Assembly (NCBI RefSeq): GCF_030269905.1
Contig: NZ_BSVC01000011.1
Span: 95,047-159,046, forward strand
Origin: Pelosinus sp. IPA-1
GTDB lineage: Bacteria; Bacillota; Negativicutes; DSM-13327
Direction: 5' to 3'
DNA length: 64,000 bases
Shown here: positions 9,313-20,574 of the stretch, in pieces
Layout of the letters: each line of letters begins with the position of its first letter
How positions within the stretch are numbered: the stretch's first letter is position 1
Notes under the pieces: model-generated
Seen by the model: the letters and a program-made list of their open reading frames with translations, nothing else
The model's database searches: none
What the model was told of the DNA's origin: nothing
Program-made: the position numbers and the translations under genes

Positions 9313-9508
9313 GAAAAAAGGTCTATATTTTACTTAGTTACTTATTTCTTTCTTTATTTTCACATTATTGTTATTATTTTTTCGATAGTATGTATTTTTT
9401 TTCACTTAAGATCTATACAAACCTATGAGCTGGGAGTTATAATTACTAATAGGGTTAACATATACTAAGAATACAATATTGTACAAACTTTAGGAGGATG
9501 ATGTCAGG

Positions 9509-10447
9509 ATGAAAATTACTGTCGTTGGTGCTGGTAATGTAGGCGCAACTTGCGCAAATGTAATTGCACAAAGAGAATTAGCAAGTGAATTGGTATTGCT
9601 CGATATCAAAGAAGGCGTATCAGAAGGTAAAGCTCTAGATATGATGCAAACTGCTACTTTGCTCGGATTTGATACTCGGGTTAGTGGTAGTACAAATGAT
9701 TATAGCAAAACTGCTGGTTCTGATGTAGTTGTCATCACTTCCGGTATTCCTCGTAAACCTGGTATGACTCGTGAAGACTTGATAGGTACTAATGCAGGTA
9801 TTGTTAAAGGTGTAGTTGATAGCATTTTGAAATATTCCCCAGATGCTATTTTTGTTATCATTAGTAATCCTATGGATACTATGACTTATCTTGCATTAAA
9901 AGCTAGTGGCCTGCCTAAAAATCGTATTATTGGTATGGGCGGTATTTTGGATAGCTCTCGCTTCAAATGTTATTTGAGCCAAGCTCTTGCTGTTCCTGCT
10001 ACTGATATTCATGGTGTGGTTATTGGTGGTCATGGTGATACTACAATGATTCCATTAACTCGTTTTGCTACATACATGGGTATTCCTGCTTCTGAATTGT
10101 TAGATGAAGCAACTTTGGAAAAAGTAGCGGCTGATACTATGGTTGGTGGTGCTACCTTAACTGGTTTATTAGGAACTTCCGCTTGGTATGCTCCTGGTGC
10201 TGCTGGTGCTTTATTGGTAGAAGCAATTGTTCGCGATGAGAAAAAAGTATATCCTTGCTGCGTGGCATTGGATGGCGAATATGGTCAAAAAGATATCTGC
10301 CTAGGCGTTCCTGTTGTAATCGGCAAAAATGGTTGGGAAAAAGTTGTTGATTATAAATTAAATGCAGTAGAACAAGAGAAATTCAATAAGAGCGCTGATG
10401 CAGTTCGTAAAATGAATGCAGTATTAGTAGATATGAAGCTAGTATAA
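9509..10447 (+). CDS. mdh: Malate dehydrogenase (NAD-dependent, LDH-like)
   Basis: It interconverts malate and oxaloacetate with NAD in the cytoplasm. The Rossmann loop GAGNVG (7-12), Asp32 for NAD preference, the substrate loop RKPGMTR (82-88) and the catalytic GGHGDTT with His175 are all present. Arg82 and Arg88 with Met86 in the loop favour malate over lactate dehydrogenase. Length 312 aa is normal for the LDH-like MDH group. AGGAGG precedes the ATG. It is a single-gene unit with a terminator on each side. Confidence 0.95.
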   Translation: MKITVVGAGNVGATCANVIAQRELASELVLLDIKEGVSEGKALDMMQTATLLGFDTRVSGSTNDYSKTAGSDVVVITSGIPRKPGMTREDLIGTNAGIVKGVVDSILKYSPDAIFVIISNPMDTMTYLALKASGLPKNRIIGMGGILDSSRFKCYLSQALAVPATDIHGVVIGGHGDTTMIPLTRFATYMGIPASELLDEATLEKVAADTMVGGATLTGLLGTSAWYAPGAAGALLVEAIVRDEKKVYPCCVALDGEYGQKDICLGVPVVIGKNGWEKVVDYKLNAVEQEKFNKSADAVRKMNAVLVDMKLV

Positions 10448-10456
10448 AGAAGACTT

Positions 10457-10486
10457 GATTCAGATGGAGTTAACTCCATCTGAATC
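10457..10486 (+). terminator. Hairpin after mdh
   Basis: A 30-nt perfect palindrome gattcagatggag-ttaa-ctccatctgaatc. There is no strong T-run, so it could also protect the mdh mRNA 3' end. A second weaker hairpin follows at about 10511-10557. Confidence 0.7.
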
Positions 10487-10604
10487 TTAGCCCTTCTTAT
10501 CCAGGGACTTAGCCGCTCTTAACTCCCGCTTATGAAGATGGGAGTCTTAGAGCGGTTTAGTCATCGGATAAATTAGAAGCAAAACATATATTTAAATAAA
10601 TAGG

Positions 10605-10648
10605 AAAATACCTAGTTGCTATAGAATATGGCACTAGGTATTTTTTTT
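10605..10648 (+). terminator. Hairpin with T8 before ogt
   Basis: The stem aaaatacctagt / actaggtatttt has a 16-nt loop and is continuous with eight T. It ends only 14 bp before the ogt start, so it may attenuate read-through into ogt. Confidence 0.7.
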
Positions 10649-10661
10649 AGTAAGGATGTGG

Positions 10662-11153
10662 ATGATGATGCAACAAATGCATACAATATTAGAAACAGAT
10701 TGGGGTTATATGACTGCTATTTGGACAGATATAGGGTTATGGGAGCTGGATTTTCCCGTAAAAGATAAGCCTGAAGAGCCAAAAGGCGAAGTAACGGAAG
10801 CTGTGAAATTTTGGTCAGAGCAACTAAGGCAGGAATTAAATATGTATTGGCGTGGCTTTGCTGTAATATTTGGCGTGCCAATTGATTGGCGTGGATATAC
10901 TTCTTTTCAGGCTGCCGTACTTAAATTTACGGCAACGATCTCTTATGGACAGACTACAAGCTATGGTGCGTTGGCCCGAGAAATTAATAGCCCCAAAGCC
11001 GCGCGAGCAGTAGGAGGAGCCTTGCACCGCAACCGGGTACCGATTGTTGTTCCTTGTCATCGTGTGATAGGAGCAAAAGGTACCTTGACAGGGTTCGGCG
11101 GTGGTATTGAACTAAAGCAAGCCTTGTTGTTGTTAGAAAGTAGTGAGGGATAA
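10662..11153 (+). CDS. ogt: Methylated-DNA--protein-cysteine methyltransferase
   Basis: A suicide repair enzyme that transfers O6-alkyl groups from guanine to its own cysteine. The active site PCHRVIGAKGTLTGFGGG (Cys132) and the HTH-like ATISYGQTTSYGALA are diagnostic. The length of 163 aa fits the Ogt group. Several start ATGs are clustered (10656, 10662, 10665, 10668); TAAGGA at 10651-10656 favours 10662 or 10665. Confidence 0.95.
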   Translation: MMMQQMHTILETDWGYMTAIWTDIGLWELDFPVKDKPEEPKGEVTEAVKFWSEQLRQELNMYWRGFAVIFGVPIDWRGYTSFQAAVLKFTATISYGQTTSYGALAREINSPKAARAVGGALHRNRVPIVVPCHRVIGAKGTLTGFGGGIELKQALLLLESSEG

Positions 11154-11243
11154 GAGCAAAAAATATATTGTCAACGATTTGTCCAACAGGATATAATAAG
11201 GATTAGTATTACTTTTAGTTAGGATTTGAAGGAGGGCCAAAAC

Positions 11244-11588
11244 GTGTGCGGTTTTCTGCTGCGTATGATTCTTAATGGCGTCTTATTGTTTTTACTTATT
11301 GTAGAACTACCAGGAGTTTTTGTTGATACGTTAGGTGGTGCTTTACTTGGAGCCGCAATTATTGGCATAGCAAATGGAGCAGTAAGGCCATTGTTAGCCT
11401 TGAAGGATAAGCCTTTAAACTGGGTTACCCTAGGTGGATTGACCTTTTTTATGAATATATTGACGCCATTTATGGTGATTAAAACTTTGCCGGGATTTCA
11501 AATTTATAGTATGATTGCCCCTGTAACCAGCGTATGCTTGATGACGGTTTGCAGTTGTACTTTGTCAAGAGTGATAAAGGATCGATAA
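11244..11588 (+). CDS. Four-TM phage-holin-IV-like membrane protein
   Basis: A 114-residue integral membrane protein with about four hydrophobic segments. ALLGAAIIGIANGAVRPLLAL followed by the lipid-facing LGGLTFFMNI resembles the 4-TMS holin superfamily IV (DUF360), widespread chromosomal proteins of unknown role rather than true phage holins. The GTG at 11244 is chosen because AAGGAGGG lies 7 nt upstream; the longer TTG frame would include that site. It probably forms a unit with the HAD gene 22 bp downstream. Confidence 0.75.
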   Translation: MCGFLLRMILNGVLLFLLIVELPGVFVDTLGGALLGAAIIGIANGAVRPLLALKDKPLNWVTLGGLTFFMNILTPFMVIKTLPGFQIYSMIAPVTSVCLMTVCSCTLSRVIKDR

Positions 11589-11610
11589 GGATAGCAGTGG
11601 AGGTTTTTTA

Positions 11611-12408
11611 ATGACAATTCGATTAGTAGCAGTAGATATGGATGATACGCTATTAGATAAAACATTACAAGTATCGCCACGGACCTGTGAAGCCATTACC
11701 AAAGCCCAAGAACAAGGGGTTTTGGTAACCATCGCTACAGGTAGAATGTTTAGTTCGGCGGTGCCATTTGCCAAGAAATTGAATATGAAAACACCCATTA
11801 TTACTTATAATGGTGGTATGGTTCGCTCAGCCTTTACGAAAGAGATGGTATTTCATAAGACGATTGCATCCAGTGTGGCTAATAAAGTAGTAGCCTTATT
11901 CCGTGAACGGGGTTGGTATCTACAATCCTATATGAATGATGAACTGTTTGTGGTGGAGCGTTGTGAGAAGGCAAAGTCTTATGAAAGATTATCTGGTATT
12001 CAGGCAATTCCTCTGGGAGAGGAATTCTATACTATGCAACATGAGCCGACGAAGATGCTTGCCATGGCGGAACCTCATGAAATTCAAGAAATTCAAAAGG
12101 TTATTAATCGAGAATTTGCAGGAGAGGTATTTACGGCTACTTCTAAGTCAAACTACTTGGAACTGACCCATCCTAGTGTTAATAAGGGACACGCCTTAGA
12201 ACTTCTTGCAAAAACGCTAGGTATTAAACAAGAAGAAGTCATGGCGATTGGTGATTCAAATAATGACTATCCTATGATTGAATATGCAGGATTTGGTGTA
12301 GCTATGGGAAATGCATCCGACCGGGTAAAAGCCGTCGCCCAAGCTGTAACAACTCACAATAACGAACATGGTGTGGCAGAAGCAATTGAAAAATATGTAT
12401 TGAAGTAG
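11611..12408 (+). CDS. Cof-type HAD-IIB sugar-phosphate phosphatase
   Basis: A Mg-dependent HAD hydrolase, probably acting on sugar phosphates or flavin/pyridoxal phosphates. Motif I DMDDTLLDKTL (9-19), motif II TIATGRMF, and motifs III/IV KGHALELLAK and IGDSNNDYPMIEYAG are present. Between them lies the type IIB cap. Length 265 aa is typical of the Cof subfamily. The substrate cannot be told from sequence. Confidence 0.9.
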   Translation: MTIRLVAVDMDDTLLDKTLQVSPRTCEAITKAQEQGVLVTIATGRMFSSAVPFAKKLNMKTPIITYNGGMVRSAFTKEMVFHKTIASSVANKVVALFRERGWYLQSYMNDELFVVERCEKAKSYERLSGIQAIPLGEEFYTMQHEPTKMLAMAEPHEIQEIQKVINREFAGEVFTATSKSNYLELTHPSVNKGHALELLAKTLGIKQEEVMAIGDSNNDYPMIEYAGFGVAMGNASDRVKAVAQAVTTHNNEHGVAEAIEKYVLK

Positions 12409-12413
12409 CAGGG

Positions 12414-12446
12414 ACTTCGTTCTTAGAAAATAAGAGCGAAGTTTTT
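12414..12446 (+). terminator. Terminator after the HAD gene
   Basis: The stem acttcgttctta / taagagcgaagt contains one G-U pair and is followed by T5. Confidence 0.85.
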
Positions 12447-12475
12447 CTTTATAATAGAATTGAGATAAAAAGTAA

Positions 12476-12563
12476 TGAACCGCAGAGGCGCAGAGGACGC
12501 TGAGAGGTACTATTAATACCCCTGATAAACATACCTCTGCGTTCTCTGCGCCTCTGCGGTTCA
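12476..12563. repeat. Dispersed inverted repeat, type A, copy 5
   Basis: The arms are tgaaccgcagaggcgcagag and ctctgcgcctctgcggttca, with near-perfect pairing at both ends. It is the best-conserved copy of the consensus. With the terminator before it and about 190 bp of AT-rich sequence after it, this fills the gap 12409-12755. Confidence 0.92.
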
Positions 12564-12755
12564 AAGATCTTATGGTTGTCAATAGTATGTTTTTTGTTAC
12601 TATACTACGAAAAAGTGTGTACTTGTATTGTCTTTCCATATCTATTAGAATGATATCATAAATTGGTAGAAACTTGAATATCCTTGAAGGTGTTAGAATT
12701 GTAAAGCTAATTTGGATTCAATTTTATCTAGTAATGAAAGGAAAGGATGATCTGG

Positions 12756-13769
12756 ATGTTATTTACACCGATTTCGTTTAAGCAGTTAACCTTAAAAAAT
12801 CGAGTTGTTATGCCCCCTATGTGCATGTATAGTGCAGCGGATGATGGTATGGTTACAGATTGGCATGTAACACATTATACAACAAGGGCGGTAGGGCAGG
12901 TTGGTCTAATTATTGTGGAGGCCACAGGGGTAGAACCTCGGGGGCGTATCTCCAATAAAGATTTGGGAATTTGGGATGATAAGCATGTTGCAGGTTTGAA
13001 AAGTATTGTTGATCATGTCCATGCCCAAGGAGGTAAAATTGGCATTCAGCTAGCTCATGCGGGGAGAAAGAGCGAAGCAGTTGGAAGTACACCTGTAGCA
13101 CCTTCTGCCATTGCGTTTAATGAGGAATATCGTTTACCTATGGCTTTAACAATAGGAGAAATCCAAGAAATCATACAAAAATTCGTTCAAGGAGCAAAAC
13201 GTGCGGTAGCAGCAGGCTTTGACACGATTGAGCTTCACGCTGCTCATGGCTATTTAATTAATGAATTTTTATCACCATTAACGAACCTTCGTGATGATGA
13301 GTATGGTGGCAATCTTGTTAATAGAGTACGTTTCTTACAAGAAGTTCTAATTGCGGTGAAACAAGTCCTTCCTAAAGAAATGCCGATCATTGTCCGCGTA
13401 TCGGCAGATGACTATCATGAAGACGGCAATACACCGGAGATTGTAGCCGAGATGCTGAATTTAGTAAAACAGTATGGCATTGATGTAATCAATGTAAGTT
13501 CCGGAGCTGTAATTCCGGTTATGCCAAGGGCATATCCAGGATATCAGGTAGCTATGGCTTTAACGATTAAGGAAAAAACCCAATTGCCCGTATTAGCAGG
13601 CGGGCTTATAACAGAACCTGCCCAAGCCATGCAATTAGTTAAGGCTGGTATTGATCTGGTGTACACGGGTAGAGAATTGTTACGCAATCCATTTTGGCCT
13701 TTACAGGCTGCTCATGTTCTACAGCAGGAAGTAGAGTGGCCAGTACAGTATTTACGAGGAAAATGGTAA
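12756..13769 (+). CDS. namA: NADPH dehydrogenase NamA/YqjM-type (old yellow enzyme)
   Basis: An FMN-dependent ene-reductase of the OYE family. The N-terminus LFTPISFKQLTLKNRVVMPPMCMYSA with the FMN-contacting Cys of the YqjM class, the HAGRKSE stretch, FDTIELHAAHGYLINEFLSPLTN and the phosphate loop LAGGLI are present. Length 337 aa matches YqjM. AAAGGA 8 nt upstream supports the ATG at 12756 over 12747. It is a single-gene unit. Confidence 0.93.
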   Translation: MLFTPISFKQLTLKNRVVMPPMCMYSAADDGMVTDWHVTHYTTRAVGQVGLIIVEATGVEPRGRISNKDLGIWDDKHVAGLKSIVDHVHAQGGKIGIQLAHAGRKSEAVGSTPVAPSAIAFNEEYRLPMALTIGEIQEIIQKFVQGAKRAVAAGFDTIELHAAHGYLINEFLSPLTNLRDDEYGGNLVNRVRFLQEVLIAVKQVLPKEMPIIVRVSADDYHEDGNTPEIVAEMLNLVKQYGIDVINVSSGAVIPVMPRAYPGYQVAMALTIKEKTQLPVLAGGLITEPAQAMQLVKAGIDLVYTGRELLRNPFWPLQAAHVLQQEVEWPVQYLRGKW

Positions 13770-13780
13770 AATAGTATAGA

Positions 13781-13817
13781 AACAGGAGTTATCTTAAAAA
13801 GATAGCTCCTGTTTTTT
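13781..13817 (+). terminator. Terminator after namA
   Basis: The stem aacaggagttatctt / aagatagctcctgtt is followed by T7. Confidence 0.95.
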
Positions 13818-13830
13818 TATTACAAAATAA

Positions 13831-13859
13831 TTTACATTTTACAGTGAGGAGTGTATGAT
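13831..13859 (+). promoter_or_regulatory. Promoter of the biotin operon
   Basis: TTTACA and TATGAT are separated by exactly 17 nt. The BirA-type operator begins 5 nt after the -10, so bound repressor would cover the start site. Confidence 0.75.
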
Positions 13860-13864
13860 TAATA

Positions 13865-13896
13865 TTGTTAACTACATATTATTGTTTGGTTAACGG
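13865..13896 (+). promoter_or_regulatory. BirA-type operator 1
   Basis: Two GTTAAC half-sites (13867-13872 and 13889-13894) are separated by 16 nt in the arrangement TTGTTAAC-N-GGTTAAC known for Gram-positive biotin operators. It overlaps the predicted transcription start of the promoter at 13831. Confidence 0.8.
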
Positions 13897-13939
13897 TGAG
13901 AACGTGCTTTAAAGAAAGTTGTATCTATATTGCTGGTCT

Positions 13940-14010
13940 GTTAGGGATGGGATATAGGGCTTCGTTTGCTTCCTACGTAACGCCTCTCAGCCCTATATCC
14001 CATTCCTAAC
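13940..14010. repeat. Large hairpin between the two biotin operators
   Basis: Arms of 21 bp (gttagggatgggatatagggc and its complement with one mismatch) enclose a 29-nt loop. There is no T-run and no gene. The stretch 13770-14159 otherwise holds the terminator, promoter and two operators. Confidence 0.8.
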
Positions 14011-14114
14011 AATTGTCATTTAGCCTATTTATTTTGGAAATTCGATAGGTTCTTTATAGGTTTTCTATAATTGATAAGAAATAATCGGAGTGATAGCTTA
14101 TTTTTTTGTTAGAA

Positions 14115-14146
14115 ACGTTAACTTAAAAAATCTAAATGGTTAACTG
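14115..14146 (+). promoter_or_regulatory. BirA-type operator 2
   Basis: GTTAAC half-sites at 14117-14122 and 14139-14144 again have a 16-nt spacer. It lies directly before the RBS of the first operon gene. A weak promoter (TTGATA at 14071) may precede it. Confidence 0.8.
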
Positions 14147-14159
14147 AAGGGGGATGTTT

Positions 14160-14666
14160 ATGAGAAATGTTGCAATGCCCAAGACGAGAAGGCTGACAGA
14201 AACGGCCTTATTGACTGCTTTACTTACTATTTCGGGTGCGATTAAGCTTCCTGGTTTGATCCCGGGGACGGAATTTCAGCTGTCCGCTCCTTTGGCGGTA
14301 GCTGTCTGTGGGGTGTTTGGTTTTTCTACTTATATGATGGCTGGGATATTGTCTAGTCTCATTGGATTAATCCTAGGAACGCAAACTTTACTGCATGTTG
14401 GTGTCGCGATGATATTTCGTGTAGTAGTAGGGATCTGTGTAGGTGTTTTTGGTGCAACATGGCCAGTATTGATAATAGCCGGGCCGATTGGATCTAGTGT
14501 AGCTAGGATAACTCTTGGTAATATAATCGGCAAGGCGGCAGCGCCTCTTTTATTAGCAGCCTTGCCTGGTATGGTCTATACCGCTCTGGCAGCTTGGCCC
14601 CTCGCTTTATTGCTAAAACGGGTAAAGGCACAAACGGAAAGGGTGATGCAAAGTGTACAGCGTTAG
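14160..14666 (+). CDS. Integral membrane protein in the biotin operon (ECF S-component-like)
   Basis: A 168-residue protein with about five or six hydrophobic segments and a basic N-terminus (MRNVAMPKTRRLTETALLTA). Length and topology resemble substrate-binding S subunits of ECF transporters, but I do not see a clear BioY signature. Position as first gene behind two BirA-type operators, overlapping bioW by 14 bp, suggests uptake of biotin or its precursor pimelate. The ATG at 14160 is chosen because GAAGGGGG directly abuts the ATG at 14154. The transport role is inferred from context only. Confidence 0.7.
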   Translation: MRNVAMPKTRRLTETALLTALLTISGAIKLPGLIPGTEFQLSAPLAVAVCGVFGFSTYMMAGILSSLIGLILGTQTLLHVGVAMIFRVVVGICVGVFGATWPVLIIAGPIGSSVARITLGNIIGKAAAPLLLAALPGMVYTALAAWPLALLLKRVKAQTERVMQSVQR

Positions 14667-15399
14667 AATGCGGGCAGCTCAGGGAGGGCGGCATGAAGAA
14701 GGTGGCCGTCATATTTCTGGAGCAGAGCGGGTTGTTCCAGAGGAAAGAGTAGAAGAAACAACAAGTGCTATGTTAAAAAGGGCTTTTTCTCATACTAGGG
14801 GACAAGCTGATTTTGTGAATATCATTGTAGAAAAGATAGAGAACTCTGCAATAAAACAAGTACCTTTATTGACCGTTTCCACGGCAAAGGCCTATAGGGT
14901 AGAAGAAGGCCTTTGTGTAGCAGAAAAAGCTCTAGTGGCAGCAGGGGTATCTCTTACTGGGGCTAAGGAGGGAATACATTTGTTGCAATCTCTTCCAGAC
15001 AGTATGCGAGGCGCTATGTTACTATGTGCTATAACTGGCAGAAGGCTAGATAATACAGGGGAAAAGGGCATCCGCGTATCCCGCATGGATATCGAGAAGG
15101 AAGAGGTATTTATGGGGAAATTAGTAGAGCAAGGGATTGATAATATGCATGTGCGTGAGGCATTGGTGTTAGCCAGCAAGGTAGCAGCAGGCCCTGGCAT
15201 TGTGGCAGAACTTTGTTGGTCGGATGATCCTGAATATACTACTGGCTATGTGGCTTGCCCTCAAGGGTACCTACGGATTCCCCACTGTAAGCCCCTTGGT
15301 AATGGGATTGGCGGAAGGATTTTTTTTATCAATCCCAATACAGATTTATTAGCACTAAAAGAATATTTGCAGCACCAGTCTGTGCTTGTGAAAATTTGA
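14653..15399 (+). CDS. bioW: 6-carboxyhexanoate--CoA ligase (pimeloyl-CoA synthetase)
   Basis: It activates pimelate to pimeloyl-CoA, the first committed precursor of biotin in this route. The N-terminus MYSVRMRA followed by HISGAERVV is typical of BioW, as is SRMDIEKE. Length 248 aa is normal. It starts at a GTG inside the 3' end of the membrane-protein gene, so translation is probably coupled. Having BioW means the BioC-BioH route is not needed; external or internally made pimelate is required. Confidence 0.95.
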   Translation: MYSVRMRAAQGGRHEEGGRHISGAERVVPEERVEETTSAMLKRAFSHTRGQADFVNIIVEKIENSAIKQVPLLTVSTAKAYRVEEGLCVAEKALVAAGVSLTGAKEGIHLLQSLPDSMRGAMLLCAITGRRLDNTGEKGIRVSRMDIEKEEVFMGKLVEQGIDNMHVREALVLASKVAAGPGIVAELCWSDDPEYTTGYVACPQGYLRIPHCKPLGNGIGGRIFFINPNTDLLALKEYLQHQSVLVKI

Positions 15400-15413
15400 G
15401 GGAGGGAGCCAAA

Positions 15414-18714
<3,301 letters not shown>

Positions 18715-18754
18715 GTCAGTATGAGCCTTACAGTAGCATGACAATTCAATGAAA

Positions 18755-18802
18755 ATAAAAAAACCAATCGTAATGTAGCTGCGATTGGTTTTTTGCTTTT
18801 TT
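18755..18802 (+). terminator. Terminator of the biotin operon
   Basis: The stem aaaaccaatcg / cgattggtttt has an 11-nt loop and is followed by T-rich sequence. Confidence 0.9.
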
Positions 18803-18856
18803 ATAGAATTTGCCATATAATTGAGGGATAGCATAAGAAATGAGGGGGGCGATGAG

Positions 18857-19588
18857 ATGAAGTTTGTCGCTGATTTACATATTCACACGGTAGCAAGTGG
18901 GCATGCTTATAGTACTATATTGGAGAATGCTCGGGCAGCAGCCGATATTGGGCTTGCCATGATAGCTATTACAGATCATGGTCCAGATATGCCAGGTGGA
19001 CCACATGCTTACCACTTCGGCAATTTAAAGGCAGTGCCTGAGGAATTGTTTGGTGTGCGCATTTTAAAGGGAGTAGAGGCCAATGTAATTGACCGGGATG
19101 GAACACTGGACTTGGCTGAAGAGCGATTAGCTGGACTAGACATTGTATTAGCGGGATTACATTCTGTATGTTCACCTTATGGTTCTGTCTTAGAAAATAC
19201 ACAGATGATGGTGAATGCTATGAAAAATCCTTGGGTAGATGCGATTGTTCATCCGGGGAACCCAGAGTTTTTGGTAGACGCGGAAGCAATTGTAAAGGCA
19301 GCCGTAGAATATGACGTAGCCTTAGAAATTAATAATAGCTCCCTCAAAATATCTAGGGTAGGCAGCAAACCCCATTGTGAAAATATTGCTTGTTTGGCAA
19401 AAGAATATGGGGCAAAGATAATCGTTGGGACAGATAGTCATTTTTCTTTAGCTATTGGAGACTTTAGCAAAGCAAATGAGCTGCTGGAAAGGGTTGAGAT
19501 TTCTCCCGATGCAGTAATTAATACATCAATTGAAGGTGTGCTGCGTCATCTAAATCGTCGTTCTAACCGGAAACAAAGTGTTCGATAG
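18857..19588 (+). CDS. PHP-domain phosphatase (YcdX-like)
   Basis: A metal-dependent phosphoesterase of the PHP superfamily. The motifs DLHIHTVASGHAYST (6-20), ITDHGPDM, VDAIVHPGNPE and VGTDSHFS supply the metal-binding His and Asp residues. Length 243 aa fits the YcdX group. ATG 18857 is chosen because GAGGGGGG lies about 9 nt upstream and the protein then begins MKFVADLHIHT. It heads the rapZ-yvcK-whiA cluster with only an 18-bp gap. Confidence 0.9.
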   Translation: MKFVADLHIHTVASGHAYSTILENARAAADIGLAMIAITDHGPDMPGGPHAYHFGNLKAVPEELFGVRILKGVEANVIDRDGTLDLAEERLAGLDIVLAGLHSVCSPYGSVLENTQMMVNAMKNPWVDAIVHPGNPEFLVDAEAIVKAAVEYDVALEINNSSLKISRVGSKPHCENIACLAKEYGAKIIVGTDSHFSLAIGDFSKANELLERVEISPDAVINTSIEGVLRHLNRRSNRKQSVR

Positions 19589-19606
19589 ATAGTGGAGGTG
19601 TAAAGA

Positions 19607-20512
19607 ATGGAAGATGTGCGCTTGGTGATTATCACAGGCATGTCAGGTGCTGGCAAGACTCAGGTCGTGCGCACTATGGAGGATCTAGGATATTTTTGTG
19701 TTGATAATTTGCCTCCCATGTTGATATCGAAATTTGCTGAGCTTTGTTCCCAGTCCGCAGGGCGGGTCAATAAGGTTGGTTTAGTAGTTGATATTCGTGG
19801 ACGTGAATTTTTTGATACCTTGATACAAGCCTTAGAAGAGTTAGAAAAACAAGGGCATCGTTATGAAATGCTCTTTTTAGAGGCCTCTGATGAAACCTTA
19901 ATTAGAAGGTATAAGGAGACGAGAAGGCGGCATCCTCTGGCACCTCATGGTCGTATCAGCGAAGGTATTACTAGAGAACGGGAGCGGATTGAACATGTTA
20001 GAGGAAGAGCTACACAAATTATTGATACCTCTGAATTAACAACCGCTAATTTACGAGAAAAAGTTACTGCCTTATTTACCAGTGATCATGAACAGCAGCG
20101 TATGAATATTACGGTGGTTTCTTTTGGCTTTAAATATGGTATTCCTTTGGATGTTGACATGGTTTTTGATGTTCGTTTTCTGCCAAATCCCTTTTATGTG
20201 GAGTCTTTAAGGCGTAAAAGTGGTGAAGTAGCTGAGGTTGGGGATTACATTTGGAAATGGCCCATTACCCAGCAGTTTATGGAAAAAGTAACTGGTTTTG
20301 TTGATTTTCTCGTACCCAATTATATTAAAGAAGGCAAGAGCCAATTAATTATTGCGATTGGTTGTACTGGTGGCTTGCATCGCTCTGTATTTGTGGCAAG
20401 AAAAATTTATGAGGGCTTACGAAATAAAGGTTACAAGGTAAACCTAGATCATAGGGATATTGTTAAGAATAATATTATTCCTACTGCTATAGAAGCTCCT
20501 CCTGAGTGCTAA
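19607..20512 (+). CDS. rapZ: RNase adapter / nucleotide-binding protein RapZ (YvcJ)
   Basis: A P-loop ATP/GTP-binding protein. In Proteobacteria RapZ controls GlmS via small RNA decay; in Firmicutes YvcJ affects competence and cell-wall metabolism. Walker A GMSGAGKT (11-18), YFCVDNLPPMLI, and the C-terminal IGCTGGLHRSVFVA are family hallmarks. Length 301 aa is slightly above the usual 285-295. It is followed by yvcK and whiA in the conserved order. Confidence 0.96.
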   Translation: MEDVRLVIITGMSGAGKTQVVRTMEDLGYFCVDNLPPMLISKFAELCSQSAGRVNKVGLVVDIRGREFFDTLIQALEELEKQGHRYEMLFLEASDETLIRRYKETRRRHPLAPHGRISEGITRERERIEHVRGRATQIIDTSELTTANLREKVTALFTSDHEQQRMNITVVSFGFKYGIPLDVDMVFDVRFLPNPFYVESLRRKSGEVAEVGDYIWKWPITQQFMEKVTGFVDFLVPNYIKEGKSQLIIAIGCTGGLHRSVFVARKIYEGLRNKGYKVNLDHRDIVKNNIIPTAIEAPPEC

Positions 20513-20574
20513 CACTTTTGAAATGGGTAAGGTACAGGAAACATATGGTTTGATAAAAAGTAGAGGTGTAATGT

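Noticed and set aside
11244..11588. Prophage holin, implying phage remains
   Set aside because: No other phage genes are nearby, and this 4-TM family is mostly chromosomal in Firmicutes.
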